A DNA stretch of 64,000 nt from Paraspadella gotoi (GCA_051294375.1 CM119266.1:6031431-6095430); one strand, 5' to 3'. Shown: positions 43,993 through 57,724, numbered from the stretch's first letter. The notes: generated from the sequence alone by a model not told the origin. Program-made: numbers and translations.

Positions 43993-45396
43993 CCCTCCAG
44001 ACTGAATGGAAATCGTTTTCGTTTCTTTTTCAATCACAACAAAGAAAAGTGAATCTTTTGTTTTCTTCTTCGCAAAATCGAATTCGGAGATGATGACGAT
44101 GATGCTATATGATGATGTATGATGATGATTATATGATGATGATAGATTTGATGATGATGACTGATGCATGATGTATTGAGAACGATGATGATTGATGATG
44201 CTATTGCATGATATGGATGATGATGATTATAAAAAAGTAGTTTAATTACGGAAAGACGCAAGACAACAGAGGTTCACTGATAGTGATGACAAAGAAATGT
44301 GAATGCAAAGAATATTGAATATTTGGATGAATTTCGAATAAAGATTAAGATTTATATTGGGTTAAAGATTCCGTCAATAAACACGACAGAGAAAAAGATG
44401 AATGACTTCGTTTCCAGAAAGAAAACACCAGTTTTTTTTTGTTTTTTTTTAATCTTTTTTTTCAACGCGACAAAAAGAGTATATTTTTTTTTTAAACTAG
44501 TGGGAAAATTCTTAACAAAGTCTCCGGTTTTTTTTTTCACTAAATTGCTATGTAAAGTGTTTTTCCGGATATTATTAACGCTCGTTTTACTTTATTAGCG
44601 AACTTAAAACGAACCGTTCAATATTTGTGTTTGTCTTTTTATATTCGTATAAACTTCTCTCAAAACAAACTCGTTATTTTAAAAAAAATAAAAAACTGTG
44701 GATTTCATTGTATCCGCTTTTTTTTAAATGTCATTCGGAGAGAAACTTCACCGAATTTTTTTTTATAGGATAAACAGATAAAGAGAATTAATAATTAAAC
44801 TGGGGGGGAAGATATAAAAAAAATGAGGCTCTCTTTTCTAAAAGCGATCAATTTCGATTCCTTAATCCCTGAACTTAATTTTAACGATAATGTTTAATCT
44901 AGATCTATAACCGTAACCGTAACTCTCGTCTGATCCTCAACCCTCAACTAAAATTCTAATCCATAATTGTTTAGCCTAATCTTTTACCCAAATCTCAGAT
45001 CCTTAAAACCTCTACTCTAACCGAAAATCTTAATACTTATAAGTTATAACAAACTAACCTAATCCCTAACCTATTCACTAACCTAATCCCTAGCCTTATC
45101 ACCCTAATATCTAATCTCAAACCTAATATTTATACCTAAACACTAATTTAATTTCGTATTTAAGATGAAACGGGCCGCTTTGGGCGAATAAGACCGAAAA
45201 TTAAAATTAGAAAATAAACAAAAAAAGATGTTGAGTGGAGGAAAAAAATATCCCTAAAATGAAAACAACAGAAAAAAAAAGGAGATTAAGGGAAAAAAAT
45301 AAAGGAAAAAATAAAGAGAGAGAAGAGAAAGTGGATTTACGTCAGTTTAATATCCAGAAAAAGGTCAACGCTGGGTGCCTGGGTGCAGGGCGAGAG
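43990..45396 (-). repeat. Inverted duplication 1, right arm
   Basis: Reverse-complement partner of 42353-43800. It ends in a GA tract and an N gap where the left arm has a CT tract. Confidence 0.85.
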
Positions 45397-45405
45397 AGAG
45401 AGAGA

Positions 45406-45663
45406 NNNNNNNNNNNNNNNNNNNNNNNNNNNNNNNNNNNNNNNNNNNNNNNNNNNNNNNNNNNNNNNNNNNNNNNNNNNNNNNNNNNNNNNNNNNNNNN
45501 NNNNNNNNNNNNNNNNNNNNNNNNNNNNNNNNNNNNNNNNNNNNNNNNNNNNNNNNNNNNNNNNNNNNNNNNNNNNNNNNNNNNNNNNNNNNNNNNNNNN
45601 NNNNNNNNNNNNNNNNNNNNNNNNNNNNNNNNNNNNNNNNNNNNNNNNNNNNNNNNNNNNNNN
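45406..45663. other. Assembly gap (258 N)
   Basis: Run of N. Confidence 0.99.
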
Positions 45664-45809
45664 ACTATAATTGATTTTGGTTTTTCCCGCTTCTGTTATT
45701 TATTCGCGCCCAACATTTTAAGCCGTCGACATGGCAACGGCGGACAACCGCGCCTCGAGGGCGAGATAGAGAGAGAGACGCTCGGCAGTAAAAACTTTTT
45801 TTGTTCGTT

Positions 45810-45846
<37 letters not shown>

Positions 45847-46049
45847 CGCGACTTAGATTATTATTGATTTCGATTAGAGAGAAAATAAAAACGAGCGATT
45901 AAATTCGAAAAGAGAGAGAGAAAAAAAAAATTATGTTTTTTAAAAATTAGAATTTAAAATCGAAATAAAAAAAAATTTGGATAAAATCGTTGGCATAAAA
46001 AAAAATAATAAAGTTTTATTAAAGTTGATCCAGGTTCTCTTTTTGAAAG

Positions 46050-46199
46050 CCAGCGGCAGTAGCCAGCGGGACTCCGCCGCGACAGGAGCCGCGCCGCCGC
46101 TGCTCCGCCAGGAGTCACGACAGCAGTGTCCATCAGTCATCAGCAGCAGCAATCTCCATCAGACAGCAGCGGCAGCGACTCCATCAGTCAGCAGCTGCA
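46050..46199. repeat. Degenerate CAG/GCC repeat
   Basis: CCATCAGTCA..CAGCAGC-type units. A plus-strand frame would be Ser/Gln/Ala-rich but has no start or splice context that persuades me. Confidence 0.5.
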
Positions 46200-46298
46200 T
46201 TCGTTGATACTATTGCGGGACACGAATATCCCTTTCTCCCTTGTTTCAGTTTTTACCAGAAATTTGCTGTAAACTATTTTTTGATTCGATAATCGTGC

Positions 46299-46495
46299 NN
46301 NNNNNNNNNNNNNNNNNNNNNNNNNNNNNNNNNNNNNNNNNNNNNNNNNNNNNNNNNNNNNNNNNNNNNNNNNNNNNNNNNNNNNNNNNNNNNNNNNNNN
46401 NNNNNNNNNNNNNNNNNNNNNNNNNNNNNNNNNNNNNNNNNNNNNNNNNNNNNNNNNNNNNNNNNNNNNNNNNNNNNNNNNNNNNNNNNNNNNNN
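46299..46495. other. Assembly gap (197 N)
   Basis: Run of N. Confidence 0.99.
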
Positions 46496-47500
46496 GCTCG
46501 CCTTTTAAGTTTTCAGAAAGAAGATTTTTATTGATTTTTTGAGTCAGACGAATTTTGTTGTTGTTGTTGTCCTCGACGTTTTTGGTGGTCTGCCGTCGTC
46601 GTTGTTGTTGTCGTCGAATGAATTGCTCTTTTGTTTCTTTCGTATTTAAACCAAAAAAAAAACAGAATTTCTTAATAAAAAATTTCAAGTTCTCTTGAAC
46701 ATTTACCACGGATTATTACATATTCAGTAAATTCCGATGCCCAAATAAACTAAAACCTGGAAAAGCCAGAATAAAATTAAAACTTTTTATCAAATTAGCA
46801 ATCTGAACCAATGACCATGCAAATTTTACAATAACAGACCTAAGAGCTAATAAAACCTTCTAAAAGCCTCCCGAAAGAATATGATGTGGTAGCCTCCTTT
46901 CTCCTCTTCCCTCCTCGACGAAGAGATCTTCCGCGTAAACCTCCAGGACTTCCTTCGGGTCTACGGGACATAGCCGGACATAATCGTCTAAAGGAAGAAG
47001 GGGCTTTAATTGTGTATCGGCGGGGTCTTACCCTAACACGACCCCAACCCCCCGCTGCCCCGTGAAAGATACGTCCAGCTCGCGGCGAGATGTTTACGAT
47101 CGAAAGAAAAACCGGACGAAGAGAAAGCGATTGCCGACTGCGGTTCAGAGAGAGAGAGAGAGAGAGAGCGGACTTTTACCGACTCTATCAATTTGGGTTC
47201 GTTTTTATTGTTCGCGTCCGACTTTTTTCTTCCAAAAGATTTGGCAGTTTCTCTTTAAAATGTCGAAATTCCTTCAGGAACTTTATTGCCTACCTTTCGG
47301 TAGAGAGCGTCTGCGTACAGCTTAAAATTTTGACTTTATACGTCGCCCTTGATTCGCCGAGCGAATCTTAGATTAACCTTTGAGCGTTTTTATAGGAACA
47401 TTTTTTTGGTTAATTTAATTTAGAAGAAAGTGCTTGTCCGTTTGACATATATACCACGCTTCTTTGCTAAATTTTTTTCTATAACTATATTTTCATAAAA
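46496..47500. other. Unassigned sequence
   Basis: A moderately GC-rich block (46880-47130) has no recognisable protein or RNA; the rest is AT-rich. Confidence 0.4.
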
Positions 47501-47504
47501 AACT

Positions 47505-48024
47505 ACAACGACTGTGCAAAAAAAACGCACCACTCGACTTTACTTCAGACTTTAAAAATGCATCCCTCCTAAAGTTACCTACTTGAATTTTTAAATAAAA
47601 ATTTTTAAAAGTGAATTTAAAGTTTATTGAAAAATGATAAGTTTTGGCAATAAATTTTTATTCTAATAGGGTTATCCACTCTTAGGAGCAATGGTTTTTT
47701 CTAAAAATCAAGTACTTCTTCTCTCGTCTCGAATTGCTCATCAAAAAATCTGCGCACACTAGATTTAGACTAAATACTTTTTCTTCTGATATTTTATAAT
47801 ACTTAAAGTGAGAATTAAAAAATGAAAAAAAAATTATACTCCCCGGACATCCGGAGGCCATAGTCTGCGCATAACTTGATTGCCCCCAGAACCTAAATAA
47901 TAATCTTTAACCCAAAGTTACTTAAAACATATGATAAGACAGGTTCATGATGCTCAAAAATGTCCTTTATTAATCCTCGAATTTAAAGTTTATAAGTGGC
48001 GCGTTTTTTTTGTACAGGACTGTA
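47505..48024. mobile_element. Tc1/mariner-type MITE
   Basis: The left end CGACTGTGCAAAAAAAACGC (ending CACCACT at 47534) is matched by the right end AGTGGCGCGTTTTTTTTGTA (continuing CAGGACTGTA to 48024) in reverse complement, with few mismatches. ACAGTC..GT(A/G)CAAAA ends and a TA at the right flank fit the Tc1/mariner group. The ~520-base interior has no transposase. Confidence 0.65.
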
Positions 48025-48029
48025 TAGTG

Positions 48030-50470
48030 TATACTCTTCAATTAAATGACTTTATCATTATCATATGTGATGTTTCTTTGTTTCTTTCTCGCCATTATCT
48101 TTCGGTCCCTCTCATCGTGTACTTCATTATTCCTCTTTTTTTTAAAATTCACAATCGCCGTCAAGCAACCCGATGAGGGTAATGGTGGGCCACATAAGGG
48201 TAGGTCACATCAATCAAAGGACAAAGTCTCCCGTGCATAACACAAATGCAATTCCCTCCTGTCTAACTCCTATCTAATGCCTGGATGTCTCTGTCCTTCC
48301 GTTCCTCAATCCACCAATTGTCCCGTTCTCCACACTCCTCTCTCGACGAAAACCGTTTGCTCGTTGTCTATTATTTTTGACAAACCCATTACCCAAATTT
48401 TATTGTTCTTCCCTCTCCTCTTACCTCCCTCTCTCTCTTCTTCTTCTCCTCCTCTCTTTGACGCCAGCGACTTGTGATCTCTGGGCCTCTTCAATGGAGA
48501 AGTTTTAGGGTTGACACGCAAGCGCAGTAACAACTCGGGGTTCGAAGTCCTCTAAATATACTCGCGCACCGCGACCCGGTCCCTGGCCGCACAGAACTTT
48601 CTACGGCCTCCGATGACCCTGCCGGTATTAATTGTTATTACGAGGCTCTCTCGGCCCCCGGTGCGAGGTTTCGAGCCACGCTTTGGAATAGACGGACAGA
48701 AAGAGATCGCAAAAAATATCTTCTTTCGCTCTACTACTTTTTTCGCTTAATCGTGCATTTACACCAAAATTATCTCTTCGTGTGGGAATAGAACTCACTT
48801 CCGTGTTTCTATACGTATATACTATATGCACGACACAGCAAGAGGATGAAAGAAAGAAAAAACGAAACCGAAGAAAGGAAGGGAAAACAAAGAGAAAAAA
48901 AGAAAAAGTAAAGAAAAAAATTAAAATAAAAAGAAAAAAAGAAGGGAAAAAGTTGACAAAACAAGAAATAAAGAAAGAAAAACCAGTGAAAAAGAAGAAA
49001 AAAGGAAAGAAAGAAGAAAAAAATAAAATGCATAAAAGAAAAGAGATAAAGAAAAGAAAGATGGAAAGAAAAGACCAAGTAAAAGTAAAAAAAGAAAGAA
49101 AGAAAGAGGAGGATCTCTAAAGTGCTCCAAATGACTTTCCTGTTTCTGTTTTGAAGACAGAATGTAATGCTCGAGACGTTCGGCTTCTTATGTCTCTTAA
49201 GAAACCTAGAATCCGGTTAATTTCTCGCACTGTTTTGCAATAAATTTTATAAATTGATTGGACTTTTTTCCCTTGAATAGTTAAATTAAATATTAATTAA
49301 TTAATTCATAATCAATTTTCTACGACATTCCCAAATCCTGACTAAAATTATATCTAACCTTTACGTACAGCTTAACAAAGGAGTTTTAGCATTGTTTCAA
49401 ATGAATTGCTAATGAGAGAAAGATTGAAAAAAAAAGGCCTTTTGCGTCTTGTTGTTTTGTTTTTTTGTGCCAAACTTTACGACTGACACATTGACGTGCG
49501 TATTAAAGCAAAATCTAATGAACAAGAAAAATGGTCAAAAAGCTCAAAAATGTTTTCATGTTTTTCTTTTCATGTTTTAGCCCGAGGTTGAGTTTTTCGG
49601 AGCTTTGTCTCCTCTGCTCTCTTCTCTCTCTCTCTCTCTCTCTCTCTTCTCGTCTCCTCTCTCTCTCTCTCTCGTCTCTCTCGCATCGATTATTTATGAA
49701 GTTTTTTCGCGGGGAGAGGGGGAAGAGATTTAAGGTTCAGATAGGGCTTGAGGTGGCGTGGGGAAAGAAGATTTCCAGAAGAAAGCGTGGTTTGTTGTAA
49801 GACGGGGTTTGAGAATAAATAGAAGGGGATCCGCGTGAAAGTCAAAAACGGCTCGGTTCGGAAAAAGTTTGTACGGTTCCTTTCAAAGAAACCAAAATTC
49901 GATTCGCGGAATTTAAAGGCTTTCGACTGCAATTATCGGGTGAAGTGAAAGCAAAGTCAAAGTATACCACGAAAAACTAGCAACCGTTTCTCGTTTTGTA
50001 TTACAAACTATAAACCTTTCTAATATATAATTCCTCAATGCCATTTTCGAATAATAACCAAACCAATTGAATTGTAAAAAAAAACAAGTTTGAGCAACAA
50101 TGGTCGGAATCTGCCCTACGATAATTAATTAATTAATCGAAGTTAATTTAATTAATTAATTAATTAATTAATTTTATCCACTCTATGTAGATCTAATTAA
50201 TCTTTCTAAATTTATACCCTCTTCCAACTTATCAATCATCGATCTCCCTCAAATTTTGGTTAGGAACAGGTTTTATTAAATAAATGTTTTGTTTTACATT
50301 TTAATACTCAACCAACAACAAAAAAAAATATCCTCTATTTTATTTTAGTCTCCTTCTCTCTCTCTCTCTCTCTCAACTCACTCTCTCTCTCTTCCATCAT
50401 CTCTCTCTCTCTCGTCCTTTTTTTTTTTCTGCCAATTGCCGACGAATCTTTATGCTTTTCAGATTCCTCT
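48030..50470. other. Noncoding stretch with purine and CT repeats
   Basis: It contains an AAAGAAAG-rich block (48845-49110), CT microsatellites (49620-49680, 50355-50415) and a TTAATTAA tract (50125-50175). A GC-rich piece at 48530-48680 has GGTTCGAAGTCC, a possible B box, but no full tRNA-like structure. Confidence 0.5.
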
Positions 50471-50479
50471 GCTCTCAGT

Positions 50480-53400
50480 CCTCTCTCTCTCTTCTTTCCT
50501 TAATCTCTCTTTTGCTCAATAGTTTTCATGTCATGATCGACATTAATTATTCCAGAGATAACAGTTGAAAGGCATTAAGTTTCCCGATAAAAAAACAAGA
50601 GAGAAGTCTCTCTATGGCCTTTCGCTGTTGGAAAATTCCGCTCTCCCCTCTTATCTCTCGTCTCTCTCTCTCTCTCTCTTCTCCTCCCTCTTCTGTCCTC
50701 ATCTCTCTCTCTCTTCCCTTTCTCTTTCCCTTTTCCTTATATATTGTCTCTCAAATTTAATTTTCTCGCCTTCCTATTTTTTCCCCGGGTGCCTTTCCCG
50801 AGTCCGTCCCGTCCCGTCTCCGTCCGTTCCGTTCCGTCCGTTTCCGTCTTTCAGTTTGTCTTGTCGCCTGTCTCGAATTGGTTTTTTTTAAAAAAAATAA
50901 TTGTTTTTCGTTCCTCAAGTAACAACATCACAAACGATGTTTAAAGTCACAATCAATTATTTCCCTGCTTATTTTCTCTCCTCTAACGTTACTGTGATTA
51001 ATCTTTTTCAGGACCTCTTGCAAGCATTTTAAATTGTGCCGCATTTTTCTCTTTCTGCAAATGCAGATCCATCCATTCACCTCTCTTCCTCTTCTTCCCA
51101 GAGCCTCTTTCCATCTGGTCCGCGTTTCGTACTGTCCCTCTCTCTTTTTCAGTCTGCAATGGAAAACTCCTACAACAAATTTAAAATTCAGCAGCATTGC
51201 ATTTCTCTTTGGCCGCCAATGACTCTTTCCACATACCCCACCCCCGAATCGTACATTCTTCTCCGGCTCCTTCATTCGCAGAAAACCGTAACGACAAGGC
51301 AGCGGAGACAGCATCGGAAAAACGCAATCGAGCAAGCTTCGCAGATCGCGACCGTCGGGGCCTCGGGGAAATATTTTTTCCCCCTCCTAACAAGCACGAA
51401 ACTTTATTGTCCAACGCTTGGCAGTTATTATCAATATTAAAGGGGGGGGGTTTTAGTTTGATAAAATACTCTTTGATGGTCATTCGCGCATTTGGCCTTA
51501 TGAAAAAGGCAAGCAAAATTATATATTTTAACCCCTTTACAGTCCCTTCTTGCAACACAAGCAAGGTCTTAAAACCCACACAAGCACTGTTCATCTCTCC
51601 CCTTACCGCTTTGCTTGTAAACTAAACCAAAATTCTTGAAATCGAGTGAAATAAAAAAAAAATCAACTAATTTTTTTATTTCGCTTTTGGGGACGCCGCC
51701 ATTTTGAAATCTGAACTTTTCCCTTTTTTTTTATATTTAAATAAGGCCCGAATTGAGGTTACATTTTAGCTGCGTGAGGTCCTTATTAAACTGTAGCTTT
51801 TTTCTATAGAGGTCCGTGATGGTCATAATTGGTTTCTGGGTTTATGATTTAAAATCTGTTTAAACAAAATACAACCAATTTTATTTGGGTTTACAGCGGT
51901 GTATTATTTCTAGAAAGGTAAAATGAAAGTAACTCTCTGGGCAGAGAAACGCATAGGAATCTTTCGGTTCTAACCTATCGGTGTTGGGAGTTGCAAAAGA
52001 CGTTAAAAAAAACTTGTTCAACCAGCGTTGAAACTTTAAGTTGCATATTTTTGTTCCACCAACAACTAAAAGAAATCTGGGACTTCTGATTAGAAAATTA
52101 TAATTCTATAATATTAATAATTACATGAAACTAATCTTGATGTCTCCGCACAGTAAGTTTTAGTATTCGCCTCGCTTTCCTTTCCCTCTCCCTTTAAAAA
52201 TCGATTGAGTTCGTTGACTCCCGATTTATTCCCGCCCCACTTGGTGGGGTTTAATTTAGGAGGTGGGAATTAACTTTCTCTCCCTCTCTCTCTCTCCGTC
52301 GTCTCCCTCTCTCCTCTCTCTCTCTCTATAATATATATATATAATATATATATATATATATAACCTTTAACTAAACAGGTATGTAATGAATTTGAAAAAA
52401 GCAATAATTATTATTAGTTAAAAATCAATTATATCTTTGATAGGGGAACCAAGGTACTCTGGGAGTTTAATAAAACTTGACTGAGAGAGCGTTTTGATTG
52501 AAAGCTTAACAGGTACCTGTTATTGTTTACTTATCTTAATTCACAAAAACCTGTCCCAATTCCAAATGGCAAGATAGCTTTATTTATCAAAATGAATAGA
52601 TAAATTTTAAATATTGGTTGTACTATTTAATATTTTGTCTCAAACTCATCAATATATCATTTTTCCCGATTCAATGTCCCAAACCAGGACTTAAAAATAA
52701 CAAAAATATTTCGTAGTAAATCGATTAGAGGATTCGTTCCTTTTCCCAAACCCCAACAGCTACGTCCCCCTTAATAACTGCCTCCGCACCCCTCTTTCCC
52801 CTCCCTGGCGGTAAATCAATATCATGTGCCAACTAAATGCCATCATCGATTCCGCCCCGAAATGCCAACCGAACTCCACCGAGTTTCCCGTCAACGAAAA
52901 ATCCTCGGGCGCGAGCGCCCGCGCGATTGGCAAAACAGTGGCTTTTATGCACGAAGAGCTTTTGACAGTAACTCTGCGACTAGGGCTTCGGGGGTCACTT
53001 AATGGATTTTCCCTCCCGTGGGCGAAATGGATAAAGAGGGTCGACGGGGCGATGGCTTTTATGTAGTATCTAAATAGAGAGGTAGAGGAATAGTTTTTTA
53101 AATTTGATACAATAAAGTTTAACATGCCGACTCAAAATATCTTGATTCCCTAATCACTCAAGGGAGTGATCCTTTCAACAAAATTCTATATTTGAAAACG
53201 AAAATTTGATTGATTAAAAAATGGGCGGAGTCACACCAAAGTTGGATAAAAATTAAATGTGAATAGATTATGTTTAATAGAATTTGCTGAGTTTTGGCTA
53301 CAATGACATTATGGGATAGGGTCGGAGGCTTTACCTACCGTAGCTATTTATTTTATATAAGCCCTGCGCAAGATAATAGCTTTATCGGAAGAAACGGATA

Positions 53401-55562
53401 AAAATAGTAATAAATAAGGAATTTGTTGCTGACGGAAAAGAAAGTCAATGAATGCATCCTAGACCAGTGGTATTTGACGTGACTGGGAGACGTTGGAACT
53501 GAGACGGACGGACGGACCGGACCGGACGGACGGACGTGAGTACTGAGATTAATGAATTTCGGTTGCCCACTCAGACTCATTACAATTTGCGAACGCTAAT
53601 TCGGAAAATGCGCTGACTGTTGTGACACGACGACGACCGAGGGACGAATGATGACGACGACGACGACGAACGGACGACGACGAACGACCAATGATGCCAC
53701 GATAAACGTGATAACACAATTGAGCCATCGATAGTTTATTCGAATGCGTTTCGACTGCCAGTTCTTTTTATTTGATCCCGCTGGGACTCGCGTTGCAACT
53801 TTATAGGTCAATTTTCGTTCGGAGTCCTGTCTGTTCTGTCGTGATCTTTTAATTTTTACCCTTCTACTTTTCCTGTAATTCAATTATTGTTATTTCTGTT
53901 AATTGAATTAAAATCAATATTTTTTAAATTCAAAATACTTGGTTGTTTTTGGAAAATTCTTTTAGGCCGATAATATTAATATACGGAGAGCGTTTATTAT
54001 ATATATAATATTTTTTTTTCACGATTGGGAAATCGCCGTTCCGTTTGTTCCTGCTAAATTTCAAAGAACACCTACATTTATTTCCCCTCCATTTTTTTCA
54101 AAATCGAATTTCAAAATTTTAACACCAAAAATGACATCCGTTGTTATTTTTCAAAAAACATAAACCCTTTTCTCTCTCTCTCATCCGCTTCGATCTCTCT
54201 CTCGTCTCTTCTCTCTCTCATCTCTCTCTATCTCTCTCTCTCTCTCTCTATCTCTCCTCTCCCTTTCTCTCTCAGCTCTTTCCTCGCTCTCATTCAAGCA
54301 CTTCGTCTCAATCAAACCTCTTTCCTTCATCAAACGGAAATAAATTTGTCTCGCGCTAAACCCTTTCACCATTTTTTTCTCAAAGGAATCGCCAAAATAA
54401 TAATTCCAGTTTCCCTACATAAAAATTCATTCCAATCCATCAATAATCCAAAAAAAGAACATTTTCCAATCTTTCCCTCTCTGAAGGATAATTTGGACCA
54501 TATATTCCAAAAAAGGTCCTTTTAGTTTTTAAGTATTTTAATTAAATATAGTATTTAAGGTTTATAAGTTTAAGGTCAGAATAAGGTTATCTTAAAAATT
54601 GTTATCTTAAAAAATGGGAATTTAAAGATTCTGGATAAGGGTACAAAATTATTAAGGTTTACGTAAAGGAAATTGGTTAGGGATTTTGAATCATGATTAG
54701 CGTTAGAAATTTCAGTTATAAATACTGGAAAGGGGTTTTATTCCAAGTAATGACTAGCCACAATGATAAAATCTAATTGCCTTTTGTTAGGATTTAAAAA
54801 AATAAAATTGTATTCAGATAGAACATATTTCATATATTGTAATTTAATATTATTTTTAATCTAAATTAAGAAATAAAGATTAGTAACAGTCGGGTGCTTT
54901 CGGCAAATAGTGGCCGCTATTTCCACTTTCAAAAACTCATCCATTTTTCTTTCTTTTCGGGTCGTCGTTCGTTCGTCGTCGTCAAATCGTCGTCAGTCGT
55001 CGTCGTCCGTCTTCTTCCCACCCCCAAATTGAGTTCGGGGTTGTCCCAGTTTAATCCATTAACGTTTACGTCTTTTTTTTTTTTCTTTCCTCTTAAGGAT
55101 TCTCAGCAAAAACCCCTAATGGTATTAATCAGTTCAGGAACGCTAGATGGCCCGGTCAAAAAAAGAAGGCCGACATTATAGCAAATAGGGAGGCCGACAG
55201 GGAGGACAGACTGACTCTACTGGTTCGAACATGCCGCAGACGACTCTCTCTCTCTCTCTCTTTCTCTCTTCTCCATCTCTTCTCTTGTCTGCTTTTCGTC
55301 CCCATAGTTTTTCCTCTCGCCTTCATCTCTCTCTCTCCTCGCACTCTCCTCTGACTTTCTCACCTCTCTCTCCTCTCAATCTCCATAAATTCTCCTCTCT
55401 CTAAATCTCACCTCTCCCTATCGGGCGTTAATCATTCCTTCTCTGATGTCTCGAAATTGCTCATGTTCCATTTGTGTCAGTCCTACGCTGTTTGTTGGCC
55501 CGGAGAGAGAGAGATAGAAAAGATAGAGGAGAGAAAGAAGGAGAGAGATATTGTAGAGAAAG

Positions 55563-55614
<52 letters not shown>

Positions 55615-55624
55615 GAGAGAGAGA

Positions 55625-55656
<32 letters not shown>

Positions 55657-55830
55657 GGAGGAGAGAGAGAAGAGAGAGGTGGAAAGAAGAGGAGAGAGGG
55701 GAGCAATCAAAGGGTTATTGGAGGCTCATAATCATGCAAAGGGAATTGAGTTTTTCCTGGTCGGTGTTCCGCGAACTTTTGGCAGCAAACGATATTACGA
55801 CAAAAGACGACGGATGGCGGATGACGACGA
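50480..55830 (+). repeat. Inverted duplication 2, left arm
   Basis: Matches 56034-60680 in reverse complement, in order. Examples are TTTTCATG..TTCCAGAGATAACAGTTG at the outer end, the CCCGGGTGCCTTTCC block (about 50785), GCAGCATTGCATTTC (about 51190), the GC-rich block 52820-53060, the GACGGACG tract (about 53500) and GGCAGCAAACGATATTACGA near the centre. Arms differ by many small indels and in microsatellite length. Open frames are not conserved between arms. Confidence 0.9.
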
Positions 55831-56008
55831 TGTGAGGAACGAGACGGTTAAAGATGACGACGGACAATGACGACGACGACGACGACGAACGAAGAAACGA
55901 GACTTCCGAGGCAGGCGAGTCAACTATTTTTGGATTTTTCATCGAAAAAAAAAAAAAGCTCTTGCTTTTTTCGTCGACGATTTTTAAAAAAATATCCCTT
56001 AATTCTTT

Positions 56009-56033
56009 NNNNNNNNNNNNNNNNNNNNNNNNN
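56009..56033. other. Assembly gap (25 N) near the centre of inverted duplication 2
   Basis: Run of exactly 25 N. Confidence 0.99.
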
Positions 56034-56129
56034 TCGTCGTCTTTGTCGTAGTATCGTTGCTGCCAAAAGTTGCGAACCGACAGAAAAACTCAATCCCTTT
56101 GCATGATTATGGCCTTCCATACCCTTTGA

Positions 56130-56395
56130 NNNNNNNNNNNNNNNNNNNNNNNNNNNNNNNNNNNNNNNNNNNNNNNNNNNNNNNNNNNNNNNNNNNNNNN
56201 NNNNNNNNNNNNNNNNNNNNNNNNNNNNNNNNNNNNNNNNNNNNNNNNNNNNNNNNNNNNNNNNNNNNNNNNNNNNNNNNNNNNNNNNNNNNNNNNNNNN
56301 NNNNNNNNNNNNNNNNNNNNNNNNNNNNNNNNNNNNNNNNNNNNNNNNNNNNNNNNNNNNNNNNNNNNNNNNNNNNNNNNNNNNNNNNNNNNNNN
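56130..56395. other. Assembly gap (266 N)
   Basis: Run of N. Confidence 0.99.
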
Positions 56396-57204
56396 CGGCC
56401 ATCTAGCGTCCGACTGATTAAACCATTAGGGTTTTCTGATGAATCCTTAAGAGGAAGAAAAAAGACGCTAAACGATGGATTAAACTGGGACAACCAAACT
56501 CATGGGGTGGAAGAAGACGACGACGACGATGACGACGACGACGACGACGACGAACGACGACCGAAAAGAAAAATGGATGAGTTGAAAGTGGAAATAGCGG
56601 CACTATTTTGCCGAAGCACCCGATTTCTGTTACTAATCTTTTATTCTAATTTAGATATAAAATTAATATAATTAATATAAGAAATATTTCTATCTGAATA
56701 CAATTTTAATAAATCCTAACAAAGGAATTAGATTTATCATGTAGCTAGTCATACTTGGAATAACCCCTTTCTCAAATATATAACTTGAATTCTAACGCTA
56801 ATCATGAGCCAAAATCCCTAACCATATTTCCTTACAGTAAACCTTAATTTGTACCCTTATCCAAATCTTTAATCCATTTTTTAAGATAACCTATCACCTA
56901 TTCCTGACTTAAAATATAAATTAAATACTATATTTAATTAAAATACTAAAACTAAAAGGGACCCTTTTTGGAATATATGGCCGAAATATCCTTCAGAGAG
57001 GGAAAGATTGGAAAATGTTCTTTTTGGATTATGATGGATGGAATTGATTTATGTAGGAAACTGGAATTATATTTTGGGATTCCTTGAAAAATGGGAAAGG
57101 TTTAGCGAGACAAATTATTTCGTTTTGATGAAGGAAAGAGTTTGATTGAGACGAATGAAATGCTTGAATGAGAGCGAGGAAAGAGCTGAGAGAGAAAGGG
57201 AGAG

Positions 57205-57249
<45 letters not shown>

Positions 57250-57690
57250 AGTTTTATGTTTTGAAATAACAACGGAGTCATTTTTGGGTAAAATTGAAAT
57301 TCGTTTTGAAAAATGGAGGAAATAAATGTAGGTGTCGTGAAATTTAGCAGAACAACGGAACGGCGATCCCAATGTGAAAAAAAAATATATATATAATAAA
57401 CGCTTTTCCGTATATTAATATTATCGGCTAAGAATTTTACCAAAACAACCAAGTATTTGAATTTTTAAAAAAGTATTGATTAAGTTACAATTAACAGAAA
57501 TAACCAATAAAATGATATTACAGGAAAGTGTAAGTAAAATGTAAAAGATCACGACAGACAGACAGACCGACCGAAAATTGACCTATAAAGTTGCAACGCG
57601 AGTCCCAGCGGGACAAATAAAAACTGGCAGTCGAACGCATTCGAATAACTATCGATGCTCAATGGTTATCACGTTTATCGTGGCATCATG

Positions 57691-57724
<34 letters not shown>

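Noticed and set aside
47062-47371. Overlapping 87- and 93-codon frames
   Set aside because: Both run through a GA microsatellite and show no domain or splice evidence.
48530-48680. Possible tRNA or SINE (GGTTCGAAGTCC)
   Set aside because: Only a B-box-like word; no anticodon arm, acceptor stem or A box could be built.
50928-51335. Minus-strand 135-codon frame
   Set aside because: Its counterpart at about 59.8-60.2 kb is frameshifted repeatedly; no domain recognised.
52824-53066. Plus-strand 80-codon frame in a GC-rich block present in both arms of the large inverted duplication
   Set aside because: The other arm carries several one-base indels that break the frame, so it is not under coding constraint as far as I can see.
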